From: a virus
DNA length: 64,000 nucleotides
Reading direction: 5' to 3' (one strand)
IMG/VR virus record: IMGVR_UViG_3300028581_002181
Location: 52,457 to 116,456 of that record
Positions 8,865-16,945 of this stretch are shown piece by piece (positions within the stretch are counted from its first letter, which is position 1; the number at the start of each line of letters is the position of its first letter). The position numbers and the translations under genes were made by a program. The notes beneath the pieces were generated by a model that was not told the origin of the DNA, did no database searches, and saw only the letters and a list, made by a program, of their open reading frames with translations.

Positions 8865-9543
8865 ATACAATTACTACTACAATAATGTACCAGGTCAAGG
8901 ATTGTGCAGGAACAATCTTGTGTACACCAGTCTTATAAATCAAAACAAAACAGAATTTGTGCAATGGTTTCACAATGACACAGAATATCATCGTGGACAA
9001 AATGAAGTGATGGATCCCATTCTGATGGAACAAAAATGGCAGAGAGAAGTGGACATGCTGCTGATGATGCATCACAATTTTCCAAAACACATTCCTGACA
9101 TATTAGAACTGGACTATGACAATAAAAAAATTATCTATGGCATTGATGGTGTGGATTTTTGGGAACAGAGTCACACAGTGGGCATGGATGCAGTGCTGCC
9201 CAACTGGCGTGAACAGATGCTGGAAATTATGCAAGCACACAAAACACTGGGATTATACAAGTATAGTCTACACCCCAGCAGTTACTTTGTGGTGGAAGGC
9301 AAATTAAAAAGTGTGAATTATTTCTTCTGCTATCATAAAAGTGAACCATTTATCACAGTGCAGGATCATCTCAGTCATATATCACATGAAAGAAGACAAT
9401 ATTTACTGCCCAAAATGAAAGAAATGCACATTGACATGAACATTCCCACAGATTTTGCCAGCTTGCAGGTATTGTGTTTGGAAAGTTTTAGAAACAATTA
9501 CCCCAAGGACTTTATAGATGCTGCCATAGCACTGTACAAATAA
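8857..9543 (+). CDS. Kinase-fold-like protein, paralogue of 5180-5815
   Basis: 228 aa. Shares LVYTSLINQNK at the N-terminus, a WQREVDMLLMMH helix, IPDILELDYDNKKIIY hinge-like strands and LPNWREQMLEIM with the 211 aa protein. The region where a kinase would have HxD...N and DFG reads SLHPSSYF...VNYFFCYH, so the catalytic triad is not intact. It may bind a ligand rather than phosphorylate. Overlaps the GNAT-like gene before it and is 2 nt from the radical SAM gene after it. Confidence 0.45.
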   Translation: MNRYNYYYNNVPGQGLCRNNLVYTSLINQNKTEFVQWFHNDTEYHRGQNEVMDPILMEQKWQREVDMLLMMHHNFPKHIPDILELDYDNKKIIYGIDGVDFWEQSHTVGMDAVLPNWREQMLEIMQAHKTLGLYKYSLHPSSYFVVEGKLKSVNYFFCYHKSEPFITVQDHLSHISHERRQYLLPKMKEMHIDMNIPTDFASLQVLCLESFRNNYPKDFIDAAIALYK

Positions 9544-9545
9544 TC

Positions 9546-10703
9546 ATGGAAGATACAAAAACTATAAGTTTGTGCGATCATTGTTATCGTCATTGTGCAG
9601 CAGAACGTGTCACACGTGCGGATGGAGTATATCTTGTAAAAACCTGTGAAGAGCATGGAGAAATGCAGCATATGGTAGAAAGAAATATCGAATTTTATCA
9701 GCAACTGCATTATGATGTTTCTGGTTACAGTATACCTCACGGCACCATGGTTGAAGTCACTGACAGATGCAACTTGAATTGCCCCCATTGTTATCATAAA
9801 CCTGATAATAAATTACAGGACCGATCTATAGAAAGTATATGTAAACAAATTGCAGAAAAATTTGATGCTGAATCAGGTGCTGTGATATTGGCAGGTGCTG
9901 AACCCACAGTGCGTAAAGATTTACCAAAATTAATTATTCAAATTAAATCATTATTAAAAAAATTAAACAGGCCTGAAGATGTGTGCATATTAACCAATGG
10001 AGTAAAGTTGTCTGACAGAGCATGGGTGAAAGAAATCGCTGCTGCTGGAGCCACCATGGTGATGATTGGCATGAACCATCACACATATCAAGGTCACACG
10101 GTGCATCAAAAACAATTGCAAGGCATAGACAACTGTATTGCTGAAGGAATTTTTGTGTACTATGTGGGCTATACATTGGAAAGTTTGGATCATATGGAAG
10201 AAGTGTTGGAAGAAATTCAATCTTTGGGTAATAAGAGTTGGCAGTATAGGATCAGAGCAGGTTCCGACATAGGTAGATCACCCAATGAACCTAGATTCTT
10301 TCTCAGTGATCATGTGGCATTAATAAAATCTATCTGTGATCGCAAAGGATGGACTTGGGAAAAACACACAGCCGATGACAATCTTTATCACTACATGGTG
10401 AACATCAACGGTATCACTCATAGGATAATACAGTGGAGTGATCATAAGACCATTGACTTGGAACAATTGCAGTGTGGACCTTGGTGTGACTTTGTGCCGG
10501 GAAAACCTGTAACAAATTTTTTACATCAAATTATGTTGCGAGATGCTGTGGTGAATAAAAAAATGTTATTGCACGACACTGTGCCTGATCGTTATGTGAT
10601 TCAATCAAAAAATATAGATTATAAAGAGTCTCAATGGACTTATCTCAGTTGGGCTGATTATAAAAAATTACAACAAAAAAGTATTAGTATGCTACGAAGT
10701 TAG
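9546..10703 (+). CDS. Radical SAM enzyme with tetraether-lipid-synthase-like layout
   Basis: 385 aa. N-terminal zinc-type module LCDHCYRHC...TCEEHGEM (residues 10-42) followed by IEFYQQL, then the radical SAM motif CNLNCPHCYH (about residue 75) and LAGAEPTVRKDL in place of GGEP. A cysteine-rich module ending in CEEHGE before the barrel is the arrangement of the MJ0619/Tes-like branch, whose archaeal members couple lipid tails. A late pair, CGPWCDF, may add cluster ligands. Whether this phage enzyme acts on lipids is inference. Its last 20 bases overlap the convergent fibre gene. Confidence 0.75.
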   Translation: MEDTKTISLCDHCYRHCAAERVTRADGVYLVKTCEEHGEMQHMVERNIEFYQQLHYDVSGYSIPHGTMVEVTDRCNLNCPHCYHKPDNKLQDRSIESICKQIAEKFDAESGAVILAGAEPTVRKDLPKLIIQIKSLLKKLNRPEDVCILTNGVKLSDRAWVKEIAAAGATMVMIGMNHHTYQGHTVHQKQLQGIDNCIAEGIFVYYVGYTLESLDHMEEVLEEIQSLGNKSWQYRIRAGSDIGRSPNEPRFFLSDHVALIKSICDRKGWTWEKHTADDNLYHYMVNINGITHRIIQWSDHKTIDLEQLQCGPWCDFVPGKPVTNFLHQIMLRDAVVNKKMLLHDTVPDRYVIQSKNIDYKESQWTYLSWADYKKLQQKSISMLRS

Positions 10704-12057
10704 AGAAGTGTACTTCGTATTTGAAAATCGTACCAGATAAAAATGTGTTAGGTGTCTGCACTCTTAATCTCACGTTTGCTCCACTGATATCAGCTGTGAC
10801 TGCATTCACTGGGTTAGAGCCGGTGAATGTGGATGCAATAGATTGTATGCTGGCTAATCCAGTACCGTTTGCAATCAAAAATTCTCCGATATAACTGTCA
10901 TTGGCACTATAATGCACGTGAATGGTCACTTTGGCTGCTCTGTAAATTGCGTGAGCATAAGTCAATGCTGTGTAGGTTTCCAGAGTGCTGCTGGTCACTT
11001 GTGTGTATGTGCCTGAATTCATTCCGGTTAAAACTTTTTCCACACCAGCTGTGGTGTTGAAAGATGCATTGCCTGCCACTGATAATGTGGCAGTGGGATT
11101 GATCATGTTCACTCCCAGTTCACCAAAAGAATTGAAAACTAAAAATTTTAAAGATGCTCCACCATCATCTGAAGTGGCAAAACCTATTGCGCCTGGTACT
11201 GCACCTGGTGCTACTGGATTGTTTGAGTCTGTTTCTACACTGGCAAATAAAGCACTGGAAAATCTATAAGCAGTGCCGTCATGTCCACTAACATTCAGTG
11301 TGAACAATGGATCGCCTTGTTGCAAAATTGTAGGCACACTGAGAGTGCCTCTAGACACATTTATTTCAAAACTGTCATTGCTGGTGCCATCAGTTAACGA
11401 ATTAATTCTTAAACTTTTATTAGAGATTACAGGAGCTTTAATATTTAAAGCTGTGCCCAAAGCTGAATTGTTTGCGCCTATTTGTAAGGTGTCCAAACCG
11501 TTCAATAGAGTCACTATATTGTCAGTGATCACCACATCGCCGTTGCTGACTATATTGGTGGCAGGATTAGTGCTCAATAATAATGTGCCTGCTGTGCTGT
11601 ACACATCTGCTTTGATTCTTTTTTGTATGCCATCCACCATTGCTGTGGAGTCATCTGCAAACACTGAACCGTTGAGATCTCCTGTGACATCACCGCTCAC
11701 GTTGCCTGTAAGGTTACCAGTGACGTTGCCAGTCACGTTGCCGCTCACGTTGCCTGTGACGTTGCCTGTTAAATTTCCTGTGACGTTGCCTGTGAGTGCT
11801 CCGTATATGTTTACAAAACGCCCTTCAGCCCAGCGATTGCCCGCTGCACCTATGTCACGTAAATTGTCTGCATCTGGAGTTACGTCGGTAGTAATGCCTG
11901 AAAATGCCACAGAGCCAGTGTCTACGGCTGTGCCGCCCACTGTTGAACCATCACCCACAAATAATTGTTTGGTATCTGTGGTGTAAATCAGTTCTCCCTG
12001 CAATGGAGTGATCAACAGTCTTTGTGCGTTTGTGCCACGTCTTAATCTCAATGCCAT
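10684..12057 (-). CDS. Tail-fibre-like structural protein with GNVTG repeats
   Basis: 457 aa. The N-terminal module (LRRGTNAQR...GELIYTTDTKQLFVGDG, residues 4-37) matches the attachment domain found at the start of many phage fibre and receptor-tropism proteins. Residues about 80-130 are alternating GN(V/L)TG/S pentads, a short beta-repeat. The rest is beta-rich with a module (LRDIGAAGNRWAEGRFVNIYGALTGN... in pieces) also present in the 656 aa protein at 61257. Preceded by a perfect late octamer TATAAATA at 12090-12097 and an AAGGAG ribosome site. Virion component, probably a fibre or baseplate appendage; exact position unknown. Confidence 0.8.
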   Translation of the reverse strand: MALRLRRGTNAQRLLITPLQGELIYTTDTKQLFVGDGSTVGGTAVDTGSVAFSGITTDVTPDADNLRDIGAAGNRWAEGRFVNIYGALTGNVTGNLTGNVTGNVSGNVTGNVTGNLTGNVSGDVTGDLNGSVFADDSTAMVDGIQKRIKADVYSTAGTLLLSTNPATNIVSNGDVVITDNIVTLLNGLDTLQIGANNSALGTALNIKAPVISNKSLRINSLTDGTSNDSFEINVSRGTLSVPTILQQGDPLFTLNVSGHDGTAYRFSSALFASVETDSNNPVAPGAVPGAIGFATSDDGGASLKFLVFNSFGELGVNMINPTATLSVAGNASFNTTAGVEKVLTGMNSGTYTQVTSSTLETYTALTYAHAIYRAAKVTIHVHYSANDSYIGEFLIANGTGLASIQSIASTFTGSNPVNAVTADISGANVRLRVQTPNTFLSGTIFKYEVHFSNFVAY

Positions 12058-12089
12058 ATGCTGTGTTGCTCCTTGTGTGTATTACTGTG

Positions 12090-12097
12090 TATTTATA
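12090..12097 (-). promoter_or_regulatory. T4-type late promoter TATAAATA
   Basis: Exact T4 late consensus on the minus strand, 32 nt before the 457 aa fibre gene, with AAGGAG between it and the ATG. The best-formed late promoter in the window and the anchor for reading the variants elsewhere. Confidence 0.8.
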
Positions 12098-12127
12098 TCT
12101 ACAATTGGGTTTATGGCCTTGAACATT

Positions 12128-12451
12128 TTACTTTTTAAAGAACTTTTTGGTGTGTTTTTCAATGTCTTTTTTGACCTTTTCTGTGTCCAGTCTAAAATCC
12201 ACATTTTTGATGCTGTCTGTGTAGGTCTTAAACAGCTCATTTAATGTCTGTTCTAGATTGCTGTTGGTGAGTTTTTTGGTGTTGTTTTTGACCTTGATGT
12301 CCCACTTTTTACCATCTTTGAAAGTGACCTTGATGGCCAGCAGGTACTGTATGGGTATGGCCCGCACAGTGACATCACTGAACACTTCGGGCCAATGATC
12401 CACCACATTTTTGGGCAAATTTTTCTTGCCAAATATCACCATATTGTGCAT
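12128..12451 (-). CDS. Conserved small phage protein
   Basis: 107 aa, not recognised. Lysine-rich, with a long charged C-terminal helix (SNLEQTLNELFKTYTDSI, then TEKVKKDIEKHTKKF). Its beta-type middle (AIKVTFKDGKKWDIKV) could be a small fold. Starts 1 nt after the stop of the 192 aa gene, so co-translated with it. Confidence 0.65.
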   Translation of the reverse strand: MHNMVIFGKKNLPKNVVDHWPEVFSDVTVRAIPIQYLLAIKVTFKDGKKWDIKVKNNTKKLTNSNLEQTLNELFKTYTDSIKNVDFRLDTEKVKKDIEKHTKKFFKK

Positions 12452-13030
12452 CTATTCGGTGGATTTGTTTTTGAGTTCGTCTGCTTGTTTTCTCAATCGT
12501 GCTGCTTCTTTGTAGAGTCTATCTGCATCACTTCTCAATTTGGCAGCCAATTGCTCGTCAGTCATCACAGTTTCTTTTTTCAAAGATTCCATCACTGGAT
12601 TCACTATCTGTCGGGCCTGTGTGCTCACTGGTTGTTCATCACTGGGTGTGATGGCCAATTCTGCAATCTTCAAACCTTTTTGTTGTGCTATGGCAGCATT
12701 CAAAGCATCCAAACTGATTGTGGTGTTGACATTGGGAGTCATTTCTATTTGATCAGCTTTGACTTTTTTCATCAATCCTTTCACATGGAATCTAGCCAGC
12801 ATGATGGAACCATCACCCAATTGAGTGCGGGCCATGGCTTCGGCCAACTCATATGAAGTTTGACTGGCAGCACTGTGGATCAAATCCATCAGTCTTATGT
12901 GCTCATCTGATTCTAAATTGCTGGTGGGTACCACCAATGCATGTTCAGGATCGCTGGGCAATACTCTATACACCACTCCCACTACTTCTTTGGTGTCTTT
13001 GAATCTGCCCAAATGTTTCACTTCGCTCAT
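12452..13030 (-). CDS. Conserved phage protein with C-terminal coiled coil
   Basis: 192 aa, not recognised by family name. N-terminal region (YRVLPSDPEHALVV) is beta-like; the last 50 residues form a strong coiled-coil prediction by eye (LAAKLRSDADRLYKEAARL). ATG overlaps the TAA of the 99 aa gene (TAATG), with GGAGAT as ribosome site. Sits in a run of small minus-strand genes read with the VWA protein. Possibly virion- or assembly-related. Confidence 0.65.
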   Translation of the reverse strand: MSEVKHLGRFKDTKEVVGVVYRVLPSDPEHALVVPTSNLESDEHIRLMDLIHSAASQTSYELAEAMARTQLGDGSIMLARFHVKGLMKKVKADQIEMTPNVNTTISLDALNAAIAQQKGLKIAELAITPSDEQPVSTQARQIVNPVMESLKKETVMTDEQLAAKLRSDADRLYKEAARLRKQADELKNKSTE

Positions 13031-13329
13031 TACTTTTTATCTCCAGTCACGGGTGCTGCTGGTTTGGCAGCTGGTGCGGCTGTGGCTTGAGCGGCTTGTT
13101 GTTGAGCTTGAATGGCATTTAAAAATGCTTCCAGTTTGTTGTATGTGGTGCCCACTGCTTGCATTTCGCCTGCTTTGAATGCACCTCTTTGTGATGCCAC
13201 TTCAATGATGGCTTTGATTGTGTTTAAATCCTGCACAGTGAGATCACCTGATTTATTGTCAGGAGCTCCAGCAGGAGTGGCAGCTTTGGCCTGTTCAGGC
13301 GTGGCTGCAGTTTTTGTTTGTTCGTTCAT
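13030..13329 (-). CDS. Ala/Pro-rich small phage protein
   Basis: 99 aa from the ATG at 13329, chosen because AAAGGAG lies 8 nt upstream. N- and C-terminal tails are Ala/Pro/Thr-rich and probably disordered; the middle (LTVQDLNTIKAIIEVASQRGAF) is one helical pair. This core resembles small helical proteins conserved in T4-like marine phages, function unknown. A palindrome CAGTTA-TT-TAACTG (13355-13368), including a GTTAAATA late-like octamer, precedes it. Confidence 0.65.
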   Translation of the reverse strand: MNEQTKTAATPEQAKAATPAGAPDNKSGDLTVQDLNTIKAIIEVASQRGAFKAGEMQAVGTTYNKLEAFLNAIQAQQQAAQATAAPAAKPAAPVTGDKK

Positions 13330-13354
13330 TATGGTTTCTCCTTTGTATATACAG

Positions 13355-13368
13355 CAGTTATTTAACTG
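13355..13368. promoter_or_regulatory. Palindrome CAGTTATTTAACTG with late-like octamer
   Basis: Perfect 6 bp inverted repeat around TT. On the minus strand it contains GTTAAATA (13359-13366) 29 nt before the 99 aa gene start. It lies at the end of the 94 aa gene. Either an operator-like site or chance in AT-rich DNA. Confidence 0.3.
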
Positions 13369-13646
13369 TTGATGATATAAGGGCAACCTAAAGTGAATAG
13401 AGTGAGTTCTTTGGCGTCTTCAAAACCAATTTTGATGGCATACTCCACTTTTTTATCCTGGGAGTTCTGTACCATTTTTGCTGTGTAAAATCTGCCTTTG
13501 AGATTGATGCGAATCCAATCATCCAATTTGTCCTGCACACCATAATCAAATCGTATCTGCATGTAGGTGAAATGTGGCAAAGGCTTGACCACTTTTCTAA
13601 TACCAAAAAAATTTAGAGCATTGGGCTCACCATTTTTTTGCAACAT
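13362..13646 (-). CDS. Conserved small phage protein
   Basis: 94 aa, not recognised. Predicted mostly beta: YMQIRFDYGVQDKLDDWI, GRFYTAKMVQN, VEYAIKIGFE. No signal or membrane segment. The ATG shares a base with the stop of the VWA/metallopeptidase gene, so it follows that gene in one transcript. Confidence 0.6.
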   Translation of the reverse strand: MLQKNGEPNALNFFGIRKVVKPLPHFTYMQIRFDYGVQDKLDDWIRINLKGRFYTAKMVQNSQDKKVEYAIKIGFEDAKELTLFTLGCPYIINS

Positions 13647-14884
13647 CAGTCCTCGTATTTGGTAGTGATACCGAATGGTGCTTCGATTCTATCGTTGTGG
13701 TTGTCATGTATCACAAACACTGTGTCACAATAGTTGGGATCACCCCAACTGTCGTAGGTATATCCATCTGTGAACATGATTAATCTTTTGGGCACAATGT
13801 CATTTGCCTTCATGTATTCCCAATTGCACATAAAGTCTGTGCCACCACCACCTGTGATGCTGTACTGACTGATGTCACCATCATTAGGACCATAATCTTG
13901 TTCATTGTACACTTCTGTGTCAAAAGTCCACACTTTTATCTTGTAATCTTTGTATTGATCCATGATGGATTTGATTTCGCTCAAAAACACAGTCAATTGT
14001 TTTTCACTGATGGATCCACTGGCATCAATGGCCACAGCAATGTCTATGGTTTGTTCAAACTGCGAACCTGGCAGCACCACACCTGAATGCCATCCTTTGC
14101 GGCTGGGTCTCATAAAACTGTAATCACTTTTGATGGTGCTTTGAATTTGTGTTTGCAATATTTCTCTCCAATTCATTTTGGGATTGGTCATGCTCTGCAC
14201 AATTCTTTCCACTTCTTTGGGTAAGTTTCCTGCACCTGCTGCCTGAGCTGATTGCAGTATGGAATCTTTGATTTCGTCTCTTATTTTTCTCAATTCTTCT
14301 TTGCTGAATGCGGGCTTTTTTTGTTTGCCTTTGTCTTTGTCATCTTTGCTGGGTCCTTGGCCATTGTCATCACCCCAATCCAAATGTTCATCCAACAGTT
14401 GACCTAATTTTTGCAATTGTTTTTCGTCATATTTTTTATAAATTTCATCATACACTTTTTCTGAACTCCAACCTTCATATTTGAAGTCTTGGAATATGGG
14501 TATGTCTTTGGGTTTTTCACCAATGTTGTCTCTCACCAATGTGTTGTTCACAATGTAGTCACAGGCCACATTGTAGATCTGTCTATCTCTTTGTTCAGTT
14601 CTGCCAATGTGGTCAAACACACAGTGCAGTATTTCATGTGCTATCACAAATTCAATTTCTCTTGAAGAAAGTTTACTGAAAAACTTGGTGTTGTAATAAA
14701 GATTTCTGCCATCAGTGGCTGCTGTGGGACACCATTCATCACACTCTTGAATGCCCAATCTAGTGGCCATGTTGCCAAAGAAAGGATGTCTCAACAACAA
14801 TCCTACTCTGGCCACAATAATTTTATCCAACACTTCTTGTTGTATTTTGTTTAATTTTTCTTGTTGTTTTGTGTTCATAATCAT
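13646..14884 (-). CDS. Metallopeptidase-like plus VWA domain protein (MoxR partner)
   Basis: 412 aa (Met3 also possible as start). N-terminal half has a zinc-protease-like HEILHCVFDH (H83, E84, H87) in the context EFVIAHEILH, as in the DUF2201-type putative metallopeptidase domain. C-terminal half is a VWA domain with an intact MIDAS: DASGS (about 290), GGGGTD, and FTDG. Between them is a Lys/Asp-rich linker. VWA proteins with a MoxR ATPase encoded next door typically act as ATPase-driven chaperones or metal inserters. Encoded 39 nt after the ATPase, separated by two hairpins. Target protein unknown. Confidence 0.85.
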   Translation of the reverse strand: MIMNTKQQEKLNKIQQEVLDKIIVARVGLLLRHPFFGNMATRLGIQECDEWCPTAATDGRNLYYNTKFFSKLSSREIEFVIAHEILHCVFDHIGRTEQRDRQIYNVACDYIVNNTLVRDNIGEKPKDIPIFQDFKYEGWSSEKVYDEIYKKYDEKQLQKLGQLLDEHLDWGDDNGQGPSKDDKDKGKQKKPAFSKEELRKIRDEIKDSILQSAQAAGAGNLPKEVERIVQSMTNPKMNWREILQTQIQSTIKSDYSFMRPSRKGWHSGVVLPGSQFEQTIDIAVAIDASGSISEKQLTVFLSEIKSIMDQYKDYKIKVWTFDTEVYNEQDYGPNDGDISQYSITGGGGTDFMCNWEYMKANDIVPKRLIMFTDGYTYDSWGDPNYCDTVFVIHDNHNDRIEAPFGITTKYED

Positions 14885-14896
14885 TTAATGAAATTA

Positions 14897-14915
14897 GGGC
14901 ACCCTAAGGGTGCCC
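14897..14915 (-). terminator. Perfect hairpin GGGCACCC-TAA-GGGTGCCC
   Basis: 8 bp GC-rich stem with a 3-base loop between the MoxR ATPase and VWA genes. On the minus strand it is followed by TAATTTC, a poor U-tract, so it could be an attenuator or an mRNA-stabilising stem rather than a full terminator. The most GC-rich stem noticed in the window. Confidence 0.6.
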
Positions 14916-14921
14916 CAATAT

Positions 14922-14942
14922 GGTTACTCTTTTGGAGTAACC
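14922..14942 (-). terminator. Second hairpin GGTTACTC-N5-GAGTAACC
   Basis: 8 bp stem with a 5-base loop that overlaps the last codons and stop of the MoxR ATPase gene, immediately before the GC-rich hairpin. The pair would fold in tandem at the ATPase mRNA 3' end and lower readthrough into, or separate translation of, the VWA gene. Confidence 0.5.
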
Positions 14943-16036
14943 TTTTGTGCGGCAATCACATACTTGCCGTACTTCTCATGGAACTCATCGAAACATTTGA
15001 TACTGTCTGGATCAATTGGCAACTGATACTGTGTGAGTGCAAGTTTAATGCCCATCACCACTATTTCAGTGTCGAAGTTATCCATAGAAAATCTAAGAAA
15101 CTTATTGACCTTGTCATTAAACTTCTTATCTTTCTTATCACATGCGTCTTTCAGTTCGTAGCAAAGGGAGACCGTCAAGGAATACATGGCACTGATTTCT
15201 TTGGTCTTCATTTTTTCTACCTTCCCTGACAAGATGTCAGATGGATTTGGTAGGTCCTTAGCTACTTTCCTATGAGCCATGAATTTTACTGCGAGTCCTT
15301 CACCCACAGCACCGCTTACTAGGTCGGCTGTGGTACTCTCGTCTATTTCGTCACCAAGTAATTCGCTGACGAATGTCCAAGATCTAGGAGTTGCAAATGA
15401 TCTGCCTGAACTCTTGGGCTCAAAATCGTATAAATCTTTTTTGCTGAATGTCAAAAATCCCACCACATCTTTGTGTATGTTGTGTTGCACAGCCCATTGA
15501 AACCAATCCTCAAAATCCACTTTCATTTCAATGTGTATAAATCTATTGGCCAGCGGTGCAGGCATTCTGTATGTGATACCTCTGTCCGCTTCTCTATTAC
15601 CAGCGGCAATAATCACCACATTGTCAGGCAGTTTGTATGTGCCCACTCTTCTATTGAGAATCAATTGATATGCTGCCGCTTGTACTGATGGAGCGGCTGA
15701 ATTCATTTCATCCAAAAATAGTATAATTTTTTTATGATTTTTAGACATTGCTTCTGTAGGCAGTTCACTGGGAGAGGCCCAAATCATATTGTTTTCTTTG
15801 GCATTGTAATAGGGAATTCCTTTGATATCTGTGGGTTCCCATAAACTTAATCTGATATCAATCACTTTGGCATCTATGCTGTCTGCAATCTGATGCACTA
15901 TATCGGATTTACCAATACCAGGTGCTCCCCATAAAAATATAGGACGTTGTTTGTTGATTGCGTGTGTGATGCTTCTCTTTGCGTTGTTGGGACTAATCTG
16001 CCTTACTGCTAGACTGTCTTTGTCTGACTTTGCCAT
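14924..16036 (-). CDS. MoxR-family AAA+ ATPase
   Basis: 370 aa. Walker A WGAPGIGKSD (about residues 36-45), Walker B IILFLDEMNSA, sensor 1 VIIAAGNRE and an Arg finger region (PLANRF) are all present. This set is the MoxR/RavA clade. ATP hydrolysis would drive the VWA/metallopeptidase partner downstream. Start has AAAAAAGGAG upstream. A strong sigma70 promoter (16083-16111) sits about 50 bp upstream, so the pair can be made early by host RNA polymerase. Confidence 0.88.
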   Translation of the reverse strand: MAKSDKDSLAVRQISPNNAKRSITHAINKQRPIFLWGAPGIGKSDIVHQIADSIDAKVIDIRLSLWEPTDIKGIPYYNAKENNMIWASPSELPTEAMSKNHKKIILFLDEMNSAAPSVQAAAYQLILNRRVGTYKLPDNVVIIAAGNREADRGITYRMPAPLANRFIHIEMKVDFEDWFQWAVQHNIHKDVVGFLTFSKKDLYDFEPKSSGRSFATPRSWTFVSELLGDEIDESTTADLVSGAVGEGLAVKFMAHRKVAKDLPNPSDILSGKVEKMKTKEISAMYSLTVSLCYELKDACDKKDKKFNDKVNKFLRFSMDNFDTEIVVMGIKLALTQYQLPIDPDSIKCFDEFHEKYGKYVIAAQKVTPKE

Positions 16037-16082
16037 AATGTACTCCTTTTTTTAGTTTGTTTCAGTGCCTTATTGTTATTAC

Positions 16083-16111
16083 ATAATAGCATCTGAAGAA
16101 TAATAAGTCAA
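16083..16111 (-). promoter_or_regulatory. Sigma70 promoter TTGACT-N17-TATTAT
   Basis: Minus strand: -35 TTGACT at 16106-16111, 17 bp spacer, -10 TATTAT at 16083-16088, about 46 bp before the MoxR ATPase start. The surrounding 140 bp intergenic stretch has no gene; it is AT-rich with A/T tracts upstream of the -35. Confidence 0.75.
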
Positions 16112-16176
16112 ACTTTTTTGAAAGAAAAAAGTGTTCAGATTCAGTGGCTTAAAAACACTTGTAAATTGTGGATAAT

Positions 16177-16563
16177 TTAAGATTCTAATGGTCTAGCCAT
16201 GGCTTTGATCAAACCATATTTGCGTATGTCGCCTGAAAATAAGTGAAGTTCCATGGCCTTTTTCTCATTGGTCACAATGATGCCATCAGCGGCCAAATAG
16301 TATGGACAGTCTATAAACTTGTCTAAAAATATCAACACCTGTGTGGTGATGGTGAATTCCTGTGGAAAAGGCACATCATAGGTGTGCAGTTGCAGGCGAT
16401 CCTGCACAAACTTCAAACCTTCTTCAGTGAGACGCAATCCTCCTTCATCTTTCACACGACTGTTGCGCCACCAAACGGGTAGGTATTCCTTTATGGTAGT
16501 TTCCGTGATGCTTATGTTGGCCTGCTGGAGGAATATTTTAGTGTAGGTGGTTTTCCAGTCCAT
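16177..16563 (-). CDS. Conserved phage protein
   Basis: 128 aa, not recognised. Contains a helical region (IFLQQANISITETTIKEYLPVW) and a C-terminal beta part (DGIIVTNEKKAMELHLF). LRLTEEGLKFVQDRL resembles a winged-helix recognition segment, so a DNA-binding role is conceivable but unproven. ATG overlaps the stop of the 96 aa gene. Confidence 0.6.
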   Translation of the reverse strand: MDWKTTYTKIFLQQANISITETTIKEYLPVWWRNSRVKDEGGLRLTEEGLKFVQDRLQLHTYDVPFPQEFTITTQVLIFLDKFIDCPYYLAADGIIVTNEKKAMELHLFSGDIRKYGLIKAMARPLES

Positions 16564-16853
16564 TATTTTTCGGTGACTGTTTCACCTTGTGTGAGTTTGA
16601 CCACTGTGAAATCCTGCACATTGAAAAGAGTGTTGAGTTTCTTGGCAAGATTGAATGCATGTCCTGGATTGGAAAAAGAAACCTTCTTGTATTTGGGACC
16701 AGGATAATTGGTGGTCATGTTGGATGATTTGAGATTGAATGGTTTATTCTTGTAAAACACGGCCCAGATGGCTTCTGCATCCAAAACTTGTTCGGATTTG
16801 TAGTCTTTTTTATTAACGTTCTCCAAAAGAACTGTGGGCTTGGGTCTACTCAT
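16563..16853 (-). CDS. Conserved phage protein
   Basis: 96 aa from the ATG at 16853, picked for AAGGA 5 nt upstream; a longer frame to 16880 lacks such a site. PGPKYKKVSFSNPGHAFNLAKKLN looks like a small alpha/beta domain. Function unknown. A CATAAATA late octamer precedes it by 30 nt. Confidence 0.65.
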   Translation of the reverse strand: MSRPKPTVLLENVNKKDYKSEQVLDAEAIWAVFYKNKPFNLKSSNMTTNYPGPKYKKVSFSNPGHAFNLAKKLNTLFNVQDFTVVKLTQGETVTEK

Positions 16854-16883
16854 GTTTTCCTTGTGATATGAGTTAAGCACGTA

Positions 16884-16891
16884 TATTTATG
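16884..16891 (-). promoter_or_regulatory. Late promoter octamer CATAAATA
   Basis: One base from the T4 late consensus, 30 nt before the 96 aa gene, leaving room for its AAGGA ribosome site. Confidence 0.55.
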
Positions 16892-16945
16892 TCTTTTGGT
16901 AAGATATTTTTTTGGTACAGTGGTATCAACACCATACAATCTGTG

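Noticed and set aside
10985-11986. Plus-strand open frames opposite the 457 aa fibre gene, including one of 237 aa
   Set aside because: They mirror the repeat codons of the minus-strand gene (P-V-T-L pentads opposite GNVTG) and have no ribosome site or recognisable domain.
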